Below, one piece after another: positions 53,020-60,352 of a DNA stretch of 64,000 nucleotides. The stretch spans positions 62,001 through 126,000 of the forward strand of contig NZ_PPDJ01000008.1 in NCBI RefSeq assembly GCF_002903145.1, read 5' to 3'. Numbering within the stretch: position 1 is the first letter of the stretch; every line of letters begins with the position of its first letter. The notes beneath the pieces are model-generated. The model was not told where the DNA came from, searched no databases, and saw only the letters and a list, made by a program, of their open reading frames with translations. The position numbers and the translations under genes are program-made. Source of the stretch: Halobacteriovorax sp. DA5 (GTDB taxonomy: Bacteria; Bdellovibrionota; Bacteriovoracia; Bacteriovoracales; Bacteriovoracaceae).

Positions 53020-54245
53020 TTAATTCCTCGATAATACTTTGAAATAATTTCTTGCGCCAACTTAGTCGATTTCACATACCATTTCTTATAGTTAATAATC
53101 ATGACACAAACAGAGATACCCTTATCGTCTAAATTATTTTTCGGTTTAGCATAAGATGTAAACCAATCTCTTTTCCCAAACGGAAAACCACCAGTAATTG
53201 AACCAGTTTTACCGCCTATCTCGAGTTTATTAGCAATACGTCTACTCATGTATCTTCGAAAAGTTCTTCTTGCAGTACCGCGTTTAATCGTTCCTTGCAT
53301 TAGTTCAGATAGTTCTTTAGCAGTATCTTGGCCAATAACCTGATCTTTACGAATTTCGTTTTGCCAAACCTTTTGATTCTGTTCATCAACTAAGTCAGTT
53401 GCCAGTCGTGGATATTGTAAAACCCCATCATTAGCAACAACACTTGATAGTACAGCACAATGAACCGGAGAGATTTGCGTACGTTTATTAAAGCCCGACG
53501 CTATTTCGGCCATTGCATAGTCTGTTTGAGGAATTTCAAATGTCGACTTGGCCAAGTCAATTTCCTTCATTAACTCGTCATTAAAGCCAAGGCGCTTTGC
53601 CATCTCCTCTAACTCTTCAGGAGTTGTATTATTAATTGCAGCCTTTCCAAAAATTACATTATTAGAATATGCAAAAGCCTTATCAAAAGATGTTGTTCGC
53701 TGCCAACGCGATTTTTTATTCTTTAACTGATATTTATAAAGAGTCGTTCCGCGACCACGATATTTAAACTTATCATGAATATTAAAATCTTCATTATTAA
53801 TAAGATCTGCACTTGTAACAATCTTAAAAACACTTGCTGCCGGATGTGTCCCAGTAAAAGGAAGAAGGTAATCAAAAACCTTTCCTTCTCTTGTAAATCC
53901 AATACTGACTAATAGATTACCGTTGTTATTATCCATAACAACAATAGCTGCTTTATCAGGACGATAATAACGAAGTCGTTTTCTTACAAAGCTCTCTAAT
54001 TCAGGATCTGTTGAATAGTTCACTTTGTAAGATTTCGAATTATGTGAAATTGTTTGTTTAAATGGAGTTTTAGGATCTAAAAGTTGGCTTGAGAGGTAGT
54101 GCTTCAATTGATGATTATCAATTTCACTCGCCTTTGGCTTAACTTCTATTTTCTTTTGCTCGTCTTTTCCTACTAAAAAATATCCTATTAAAGCGAGCGG
54201 AGCTAAAACTAATAAATACTTATACAAAAACCTATATTTGAACAC
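53016..54245 (-). CDS. Minimal penicillin-binding protein-like transpeptidase
   Basis: The 409-residue protein has one membrane helix near the N terminus (YLLVLAPLALIGYFLVG) and a transpeptidase fold with all three active-site motifs: SVFK (Ser138, Lys141), SNN (194-196) and KTG (346-348), numbered from the chosen start. It lacks the PBP dimerisation/N1 domain of PBP2 or FtsI and any glycosyltransferase domain. It could cross-link peptidoglycan or be a carboxypeptidase-type relative. I chose GTG 54245 because AAGGG lies eight bases before; a TTG at 54263 would overlap rlmE by 32 bases. It sits between rlmE and lepB. Confidence 0.82.
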   Translation of the reverse strand: MFKYRFLYKYLLVLAPLALIGYFLVGKDEQKKIEVKPKASEIDNHQLKHYLSSQLLDPKTPFKQTISHNSKSYKVNYSTDPELESFVRKRLRYYRPDKAAIVVMDNNNGNLLVSIGFTREGKVFDYLLPFTGTHPAASVFKIVTSADLINNEDFNIHDKFKYRGRGTTLYKYQLKNKKSRWQRTTSFDKAFAYSNNVIFGKAAINNTTPEELEEMAKRLGFNDELMKEIDLAKSTFEIPQTDYAMAEIASGFNKRTQISPVHCAVLSSVVANDGVLQYPRLATDLVDEQNQKVWQNEIRKDQVIGQDTAKELSELMQGTIKRGTARRTFRRYMSRRIANKLEIGGKTGSITGGFPFGKRDWFTSYAKPKNNLDDKGISVCVMIINYKKWYVKSTKLAQEIISKYYRGIK

Positions 54246-54834
54246 CTTTATAGCCCTTACCAATCACAAAGAACTCCTTACTAACCGAACGTGTAGATTT
54301 CGGCTTTAGGAAATGGAATTCTTTAAAAATACTTCTTTGTGATTTTAAAAAGACTTGGGCCTCATGGCCATCAAATACTTTAATTACAAAGTTTCCATCT
54401 TTTTTTAAAAAGACATCAAGATGTGCAAAAACTTGTTCAATTAAATTTAAACTTCTTAATTGGTCTACAGAGCGTACACCAGTAGTGTTTGGGGCCATAT
54501 CAGAAATCACAACATCAAATTTGCGATCAAAATCAAGCTCCTCCACAGTTGTTACATCAAAAATCGACTTTTCAAAAAGCCTGACATTCTTAACTCCTAA
54601 AAGTTTCTTATTTACTGGCTTGATATCAATACCCACTGCAAAGCCTTCTGGCCCAATCTTCTTGCTCGTATACTGCATCCAAGAGCCTGGAAAATAGCCT
54701 AAGTCGAGTACATTATTACCCTTTTCGATAACCTTATACTTCTTATCAATTTCTTCTAGCTTATAAATAGAGCGGGCCAAAAAGTTTTCTTTCTTAGCCT
54801 TGTTGTAATAATAATCTTTTACTTTAAACGTCAT
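54232..54834 (-). CDS. rlmE: 23S rRNA (uridine-2'-O)-methyltransferase RlmE (FtsJ)
   Basis: The 200-residue enzyme methylates the A-loop uridine (U2552 in E. coli) of 23S rRNA. The SAM-binding motif reads NVLDLGYFPGSW (family DLGAAPGGW, so GYFPGS is a variant). The catalytic tetrad Lys25, Asp112, Lys152 and Glu187 lies in RSIYKLEEID, SDMAPN, FVIKVFDG and SKEFFVIG. Length is normal. It overlaps the PBP gene by 14 bases, and the 453-base intergenic region lies upstream. Confidence 0.95.
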   Translation of the reverse strand: MTFKVKDYYYNKAKKENFLARSIYKLEEIDKKYKVIEKGNNVLDLGYFPGSWMQYTSKKIGPEGFAVGIDIKPVNKKLLGVKNVRLFEKSIFDVTTVEELDFDRKFDVVISDMAPNTTGVRSVDQLRSLNLIEQVFAHLDVFLKKDGNFVIKVFDGHEAQVFLKSQRSIFKEFHFLKPKSTRSVSKEFFVIGKGYKGVQI

Positions 54835-55287
54835 TAACTAAACCTTATATCTGATATTAGACCAACATTATTCAAAAAACTGAAAAAGTCGCTTTTTGTA
54901 AGTCCACGACATTTTTCTTACATCTGAGCGCGAAAAAAAAATTTCTTTTGTGAAAAAACTTATTGACTCAGGTTTTTTACTAACATTATTAACAGAGTTA
55001 TCCACACTTGACCATAATACTTGGTTATTTTTCATTAATTTAACTTTTACTAATGAAATGCCTTATTTTCAACACTTTACCTTAGATGTTGCGATGTGAT
55101 GACAGGTTTTGACAGGTCGCAAGTAAACTTACCAACAAAAAAAGCTAACTTATCCACATATGCACATTTCAAAGTGCTTTTAAAGCTTGTCAATAATATT
55201 TTTCGAATATCTGAAGTAAGATTTTGAGGGATGGATTTCCCTTATGCTCAAAGCACAATAATAGTTATTTCAGTAAGGTAGAGGCAG
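54835..55287. promoter_or_regulatory. 453-bp gene-free region with two perfect DnaA boxes and repeats
   Basis: No gene is seen here. It holds two perfect DnaA boxes TTATCCACA at 54998-55006 and 55150-55158 on the same strand, the second directly joined to a near-box ATATGCACA at 55158-55166. Between them GACAGGT is repeated at 55101-55107 and 55111-55117, flanked by the inverted repeat TTGCGA (55089-55094) and TCGCAA (55117-55122). An AT-rich tract lies at 54930-54990 before the first box. This has origin-like content, but no dnaA, gyrB or parAB is near. It may be a DnaA-controlled or DnaA-titrating site, or an origin. Confidence 0.6.
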
Positions 55288-55506
55288 TTACTCGGAAGTA
55301 ACCATGAATTCTAATTCTTCACTACCTGCTAGGATCGCTCCATACTCTTCACCATCATCATAAGTAAATGAACTAGCTATCAGCTTGATACTACTATCAG
55401 CTGGGTCGACAAATACAAATGGATGTGAAGTGGCCGCGTCTTTACGCATTTTGTAGGAATCAGAAAACTCTTCAAACAATTGTCTTGTTATATGAGACTT
55501 AAACAG
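55288..55506 (-). CDS. Small acidic protein with non-ATG start
   Basis: A frame of about 72 residues, acidic, with SDSYKMRKDAATSHPFVFVD and EEYGAILAGSEELEFMV. No ATG lies near its 5' end. AAAGGGAG at 55513-55520 is placed six bases before a CTG at 55506, so CTG is a possible start; a TTG at 55479 and an ATG at 55449 are alternatives. The reading frame remains open upstream to a TGA near 55555. Codon use and composition look protein-like. No homologue is recognised. It is alone between the repeat region and the membrane-protein gene. Confidence 0.4.
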   Translation of the reverse strand: MFKSHITRQLFEEFSDSYKMRKDAATSHPFVFVDPADSSIKLIASSFTYDDGEEYGAILAGSEELEFMVTSE

Positions 55507-55587
55507 ATGAAACTCCCTTTCATCGTTAACGTTAATTAAATTATAAATTAATTCTCATATAAATAAATAATTTTAAGTCCTAGGATT

Positions 55588-57099
55588 TTAGTCAATTGCT
55601 CCGATCGTTCTTAATAGGATTTTAACTCGTCCTTCAAAGTGTGAGTCCAGTAGACAGATAATAATATAAACCGCGTATATCATATTCCTAGAGCTTCTAA
55701 GCCCTCTGATTTTCTGGAAGATAACTTCAATAAGTAAGACACTAAAAAATGCCAATAACCACAGTATAGAAAAGTCCTGAAATGTTCGCGAACTAAAGAG
55801 AACGTCAATTAGAAGGAGGCACAGAATAGAGATCGCAACCTTAATGGAAGAATCATGCGAGATATTTAGTATTTTGTGCTTCTCACTTCGCGTTTGCCCT
55901 AAAATTTTATACATAAAAACTATTAGGCCAAAAATTGAGAGAATAAAGAATGATTTACGAGACACGAGCCTCATAATCTCTGCAGAAATTATGTTTACAC
56001 TTTCAATCATTTCGATTGAAACGGTGCTCGTTGATAAAAAGAACAGAGAAATAGAGAGAAAGACTCCCAACAATGTATATTTGAAAAATTGTCTCTTATA
56101 CCATGCAGTTTCCTCTTTGAAGAAAACAAAATGGATTAATAGGAGTTGAACTATTAATAAGATTATATTCGACTTATCAATAACTGTTCCCCAAGCACCT
56201 AGCAGACCTATAAACAGCCCTGAACGGTACGTAGAACTCTTTGTCGACCAGAGTGTAGACCATACCCACACAACAGAAAAAGTCGTTAAAAGGGTAAATC
56301 CGTAGTTATTTGCAAGTATCTTTGAAAATGACCAAGAAGAAACTAACGCGAATACTCCAAGAAGAGATAGTCTCCTTGAAACAAAATTTCGAAGAAGAGC
56401 GTAGAAGGTCATCAAAAATAGAGACATCGTTACAAAGTAAAAATGAATCGACCATGATAGATTTAAAAGCTTTGGATACTTACTAAATGGAATATAGTTA
56501 ATTGATATAAAGTTCCAGAATGCTCCTGAGACTCGTTCACTTGGATCAAAGAACAGCCTTAGAGAACTTGTCGAAAATAAATTCGGCAACTGAGGTAGCG
56601 AAGTAAAGAACATAACTACTGTTAAAAATAGTACTGTCTTTTCAAACTTATCAAGATAGCGATACTCATGGAAGTTAGTCGAAACCGACTCCTTAATGAT
56701 CTTTCCTCGCGTAGGCCATGAATAAAATAGCCCCATCACAATCCACGTAAGCCAAAAAATATTATAACTCCACTTGTGAGGCAAAAGGCTTAGCAAGTTG
56801 AAATAAATGGCCATAAAGAACATCCCCATAAAAAGTCGATAAACGACTCTATCGATGGATGAGTTCACTTTGAAATATATCTTTAATCGGTGGTCAATTT
56901 CCTTTCCCAGTAAGAACCACTGAGAAACAATAAACATTGAAAAGAAAATCATTGCGATAATTTGCCAAATTGGCTCGAGATTAACTTCTTTTTGCAAATA
57001 GATTGGCAATAATAAGAATGTAAAATATGTAACTAGTCGAAATAACAAGAATTTTGTCTTTTCAATGTAAATATCCGACTTTTTCTCTAAAGTTTTCAC
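55588..57099 (-). CDS. Multi-pass membrane protein, unknown function
   Basis: The 503-residue protein has about 11-12 hydrophobic helices from residue 18 to the end, with short charged loops. One longer loop (about 165-200) contains FSTSSLRLFFDPSERVSG. The overall plan resembles GT-C-type glycosyltransferases or O-antigen-type proteins, but there is no clear catalytic motif, so the role is open. It lies upstream of, and divergent from, the fliD cluster. No operon partner is adjacent, and the spacing to fliD is 255 bases. Confidence 0.7.
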   Translation of the reverse strand: MKTLEKKSDIYIEKTKFLLFRLVTYFTFLLLPIYLQKEVNLEPIWQIIAMIFFSMFIVSQWFLLGKEIDHRLKIYFKVNSSIDRVVYRLFMGMFFMAIYFNLLSLLPHKWSYNIFWLTWIVMGLFYSWPTRGKIIKESVSTNFHEYRYLDKFEKTVLFLTVVMFFTSLPQLPNLFSTSSLRLFFDPSERVSGAFWNFISINYIPFSKYPKLLNLSWSIHFYFVTMSLFLMTFYALLRNFVSRRLSLLGVFALVSSWSFSKILANNYGFTLLTTFSVVWVWSTLWSTKSSTYRSGLFIGLLGAWGTVIDKSNIILLIVQLLLIHFVFFKEETAWYKRQFFKYTLLGVFLSISLFFLSTSTVSIEMIESVNIISAEIMRLVSRKSFFILSIFGLIVFMYKILGQTRSEKHKILNISHDSSIKVAISILCLLLIDVLFSSRTFQDFSILWLLAFFSVLLIEVIFQKIRGLRSSRNMIYAVYIIICLLDSHFEGRVKILLRTIGAID

Positions 57100-57146
57100 A
57101 GTAATACCCGATAAATTTAGTACAAAATCCCAATCCCAAAAAAATT

Positions 57147-57186
57147 ACTTTCTCGAAAAGTACCCGCCCACAAGGCGGGTTTTTTA
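57147..57186 (+). terminator. Plus-strand double hairpin and T-run with no upstream plus-strand gene
   Basis: ACTTT (57147-57151) pairs with AAAGT (57157-57161), then ACCCGCC (57162-57168) pairs with GGCGGGT (57174-57180), followed by a T-run. It is a strong intrinsic terminator on the plus strand, yet the gene on its left is on the minus strand. It may end a small RNA starting around 57100 or stop antisense transcription from the left. The remainder of 57100-57354 has no gene. Confidence 0.7.
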
Positions 57187-57316
57187 TTTTCAGGGATTTA
57201 TCTATTATAGCCCCTAAAACATCAAATGACGAAGAGGCCTTGCCTAGAAAATTCTTCCACTAATGATGCGACGGAAAAAAAAGCTCAAGTGTGATAAAAT
57301 CAGAGTTGGAGACAAG

Positions 57317-57335
57317 TGTGAAAAGGATTTTCACA
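57317..57335 (+). promoter_or_regulatory. Perfect inverted repeat in the fliD leader
   Basis: TGTGAAAA (57317-57324) and TTTTCACA (57328-57335) flank GGA, nine bases before the AGGAGG ribosome-binding site of fliD. As DNA it is a candidate operator; as RNA it is a very tight-loop hairpin, so the DNA reading is more likely. A -10-like TAAAAT lies at 57295-57300 without a clear -35. Confidence 0.5.
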
Positions 57336-57354
57336 TCTAAAATCAGGAGGATTT

Positions 57355-58722
57355 TTGTCGATAGCAATGGGCTCCATTAACACGGGACTTCCAAAGGATA
57401 TTGTTCAGCAAATTATGAAAGCTGAACGAATTCCTATTCAAAATATGGAAATGCGTAAAGGTAAGATCTCTGACAAGAAAGCACTTGTCCAAGAGCTTAC
57501 GTCCCTAGTTGAAGGTATGCGTGGAACCCTCCTCCAAAACGGTAGTGCCAGATCTCTAAGAGAATTAAGTGTTATTGGAAATGATGATATCGTAGGAATT
57601 ACTGCGGATAAGAACGTTGCGGAACCAGCAACATATCAATTCGAAGTTAAACAACTTGCACAGAAGTCTTCGGCCATGACATCTGGTTTTGCTGATCCAG
57701 ATGAAAGTTATATTGGTGTTGGGTTTATTCAATACTCACTACCAAGTGGCGATACAAAAGAAATATACGTAGATACTGACAACGCTTCATTAAAGTCAGT
57801 AGCAAAACTAATTAACAAAGATGAAGAATCAGGACTAAGGGCCAGTGTTATCAATGACGGTTCGGAATCAGATACACCTTGGCGCCTAATCCTATCGCTA
57901 AAAGATACTGGTGATATTAACAAGGCAGAATTTCCACACTTCTATTTCGTAGATGGTGAACAAGATTTTTATATTGAATTTGAAAGAGAGGCCCAAGACG
58001 CTGTCGTTGCACTTGATGGTTTTGAAATCGAATTACCTGAAAATAAAGCGGCAGAACTAATACCTGGTGTAACTCTTGATCTTAAAAAGGCAAAGCCTGG
58101 TGATGAGTTCACTATCAATATTAGTGAAGATGCTGGAAAAATTGGAGAGAAAGTAAAATCTCTAATTGATCAAATTAACGGTGTATTCTCATTCATTAAA
58201 CAACAAAACACAATGGATGAAACGACTGATACCTCTCGAACTCTAGGTGGAGATATTCTTCTACAATCAATCGAATCTCGATTAAGAAGTGCAATCTTTA
58301 AAGATATTCCTCTTAAAGACGGAGGGACTTCTCGTATTGGAGAACTAGGTATCCAATTTTCAAGGGAAGGTTTACTTGAGTTTGATCAGAAGAAATTTCA
58401 AACAGTAATGGAGAAAGATTACGATCATATTGCTGAAGTTCTAACTGGTCGCTACGAAGACGGTACAAAAACTAATGGATTCATCGATAACCTCAAAGAA
58501 ACTGTAGGCCAGCTTCTTCAGTTTCCAAATGGTCTACTCTCTTCAAGAAAAAGATCACTAGAAAATAATATTGAAACAATTGATAGAAGGATTGCTCAAA
58601 GAGAGAACATGCTTCAACAAAAAGAAAAGAACTTAAAAGATAAATTTTCACGCTTAGAAGGAACCATGTCTAGGATTCGTTCACAAGGTGCAGGCCTTGG
58701 CGGACCTCAGCCGATGGGATAA
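57355..58722 (+). CDS. fliD: Flagellar cap protein FliD (hook-associated protein 2)
   Basis: FliD caps the growing filament and helps flagellin fold. The 455-residue product starts MSIAMGSINTGLPKDIVQQI and has the N-terminal and C-terminal coiled regions of FliD (QNMEMRKGKISDKKALVQEL and the long IETIDRRIAQRENMLQQKEK), with FEVKQLAQKSSAM as the characteristic first conserved stretch and SRIGELGIQFSREGLLEFDQ (split at 320-340) as the C-terminal one. A TTG start at 57355, five bases after AGGAGG, fits better than the ATG at 57367. fliS and a fliT-like gene follow. Confidence 0.95.
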   Translation: MSIAMGSINTGLPKDIVQQIMKAERIPIQNMEMRKGKISDKKALVQELTSLVEGMRGTLLQNGSARSLRELSVIGNDDIVGITADKNVAEPATYQFEVKQLAQKSSAMTSGFADPDESYIGVGFIQYSLPSGDTKEIYVDTDNASLKSVAKLINKDEESGLRASVINDGSESDTPWRLILSLKDTGDINKAEFPHFYFVDGEQDFYIEFEREAQDAVVALDGFEIELPENKAAELIPGVTLDLKKAKPGDEFTINISEDAGKIGEKVKSLIDQINGVFSFIKQQNTMDETTDTSRTLGGDILLQSIESRLRSAIFKDIPLKDGGTSRIGELGIQFSREGLLEFDQKKFQTVMEKDYDHIAEVLTGRYEDGTKTNGFIDNLKETVGQLLQFPNGLLSSRKRSLENNIETIDRRIAQRENMLQQKEKNLKDKFSRLEGTMSRIRSQGAGLGGPQPMG

Positions 58723-58736
58723 TTAAGGAGAAGTAA

Positions 58737-59126
58737 ATGAGTTACGGTTTAGGTGCCTACAAACAAACATCTGTAAAAACAGCAAGTAAGGAGCAAATCC
58801 TACTTATGCTTTATCAAGCTGCTATTAAAAATTGTAAAAAAGCAATTGAAGCAATTGAAAAGAAGGACTTATCTGCGAAAGGACAATTTATTGGAAAGCT
58901 ACAAGATATTATCATCGAGCTTAACAGTAGTTTAGACTTTGAAGTTGGTGGAGATGTGGCCAAAGAACTTTCATCTTTATATGACTTTATGCTTTTTTCA
59001 AGTACACAGGCAAATATCAAAATTGATAAGGAGCCATTAAAAGGAGTCCTTGAAGTTTTAACGACGCTATATGAAGGTTGGCAAGAAGCTGTTAAGCAAC
59101 TTAGAGTTGAGCAAAAGGCTAAATAA
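58737..59126 (+). CDS. fliS: Flagellin-export chaperone FliS
   Basis: The 129-residue cytoplasmic chaperone binds flagellin C termini before export. The start GLGAYKQTSVKTASKEQILL, LMLYQAAIKNCKKAIEAIEK, and FDFMLFSSTQANI-like segment (SLYDFMLFSSTQANIK) fit FliS. AAGGAGAAG lies before the ATG. It follows fliD by 14 bases and overlaps the next gene by one base (TAATG). Confidence 0.95.
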   Translation: MSYGLGAYKQTSVKTASKEQILLMLYQAAIKNCKKAIEAIEKKDLSAKGQFIGKLQDIIIELNSSLDFEVGGDVAKELSSLYDFMLFSSTQANIKIDKEPLKGVLEVLTTLYEGWQEAVKQLRVEQKAK

Positions 59127-59536
59127 TGAACACAATAGAGATCTTTAATAAGATCACTAGACATCTAGATTTACTGGGACTTCTCGTTAACTCTACAAAG
59201 TCTATGATCACTTCATGTAACAATGGAAGATTTGACCTCGTTGATAATATCTCTGAAAATAGAGAGCGACTGATTAATATCATTCGCCTACTCCAAGATG
59301 ATATTGAAGCTGAAATTCAGAATAATAAAGTGATTTATCCACAAGAAGATATCGAAATCTTTAAATCTTGGATACAAGATGTCACGGAACTTGTTCATGA
59401 AAATCAAAAGCTTGATGATGAGTGCTTAAACCTACTATCACAAGCAAAAGAGTCAACTACTAAAGAAATCTCAACTGTCTTCAAAAAACGTCAACAATTT
59501 CAGGGCTACAACCTGAACAATGTAAAAAACAGGTAA
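59126..59536 (+). CDS. FliT-like flagellar export chaperone (probable)
   Basis: The 136-residue helical protein has no signal peptide. It starts MNTIEIFNKITRHLDLLGLL and continues with amphipathic helices (NRERLINIIRLLQDDIEAEI, DVTELVHENQKLDDECLNLL), the plan of FliT and FlgN chaperones. Sequence similarity is weak, so the call rests mainly on its coupling to fliS (shared TAATG) and the fliD-fliS-fliT gene order. FliT would bind FliD. Confidence 0.65.
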   Translation: MNTIEIFNKITRHLDLLGLLVNSTKSMITSCNNGRFDLVDNISENRERLINIIRLLQDDIEAEIQNNKVIYPQEDIEIFKSWIQDVTELVHENQKLDDECLNLLSQAKESTTKEISTVFKKRQQFQGYNLNNVKNR

Positions 59537-59548
59537 TACTAGACCAGT

Positions 59549-59578
59549 TTGCCCCCTTAATCGAAATTATAGTATAAT
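59549..59578 (+). promoter_or_regulatory. Predicted promoter before the Maf/GT9 cassette
   Basis: A perfect TATAAT -10 at 59573-59578 has TTGCCC at 59549-59554 as -35, 18 bases away. It gives a leader of about 60 bases to the ATG at 59645. Confidence 0.6.
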
Positions 59579-59581
59579 ATG

Positions 59582-59606
59582 GTGGAGCTCTAGGAAAGAG
59601 CTTCAC
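59582..59606 (+). promoter_or_regulatory. Hairpin at the 5' end of the cassette mRNA
   Basis: GTGGAGCTC (59582-59590) pairs with GAGCTTCAC (59598-59606), nine pairs including one G-U, around TAGGAAA. It lies right after the predicted transcription start, where a 5' stem may stabilise the mRNA; no T-run follows, so it is not a terminator. Confidence 0.5.
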
Positions 59607-59644
59607 TTTATATAAAGACCATTGGGCCTTAGGACGAGGAAATT

Positions 59645-60343
59645 ATGGAACTAGCAAAAGAATTAGTACAAGCAATTCCTGCAAAATCACTTTCTTTCTT
59701 AGATATACATTCGTACGAAATTAAACAATCACGAAGTAATTTAAAGGTACCTGTTATTAACGGCGTACACCTACATTCGAATTACCATCCTGCAAAGGAA
59801 GCTAAAAAGCTAATCGCCAATATCGAGCATCAACTTAAAGAGAATAAGAATTTATTAATTTTAGGTTTAGGTTTTGCCTACCACGTCTATGAAGCATGTA
59901 AGCTTCTTGAGATATACCATGGTCAAGATTATAAAGTTATTGTCATCGAACCTAATGAGCAAACATACACAGAATGTATAAAGAACAATTTATTTCCAAA
60001 TAAAAACATCGAAGTATATGCCACTGATGATGTGGCGAGTATCTATAAAGAAAAGAATGTCGCATCATTTCTTTCTCAAAAACCAACTATACTTACTCAT
60101 GCTCCTTCATTCTCTCTTTACAATAAGTTCTACAAAGACTTTTTAGATTTTGAAGCGAGTAGCAAAATCGGTGACTGTATCGAGCATATTAAATCAAGCG
60201 AACTTAAGTCCCTACTCTATAATGCTGATCAAGACTTAACAATTGATCAACATATCGACAGAGCAATATATCAAACAAATCAATTTAAAAATAAAAATGA
60301 TTTTTTACTCCTGGCTTTTGATGCCGTAATCAAGCAAGGTTAA
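59645..60343 (+). CDS. Stand-alone Maf-type N-terminal domain protein
   Basis: The 232-residue protein resembles the N-terminal domain of Maf flagellin glycosyltransferases: VINGVHLHSNYHPAKEAKKL near 37-56, then LLILGLGFAYHVYEACKLLE and YKVIVIEPNEQTY, and LTHAPSFSLYNKFYKDF. The catalytic DUF115 domain that normally follows is missing. No signal peptide. It has a good ribosome-binding site (GACGAGGAAA) and its own promoter region. Nine bases separate it from the first GT9 gene, so they form one operon. Confidence 0.75.
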   Translation: MELAKELVQAIPAKSLSFLDIHSYEIKQSRSNLKVPVINGVHLHSNYHPAKEAKKLIANIEHQLKENKNLLILGLGFAYHVYEACKLLEIYHGQDYKVIVIEPNEQTYTECIKNNLFPNKNIEVYATDDVASIYKEKNVASFLSQKPTILTHAPSFSLYNKFYKDFLDFEASSKIGDCIEHIKSSELKSLLYNADQDLTIDQHIDRAIYQTNQFKNKNDFLLLAFDAVIKQG

Positions 60344-60352
60344 GAGGAATAG

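Noticed and set aside
54882..54896. AAAAAG-TCG-CTTTTT hairpin near the rlmE start
   Set aside because: Too weak (AT stem, three-base loop) to call a terminator, and no gene ends there.
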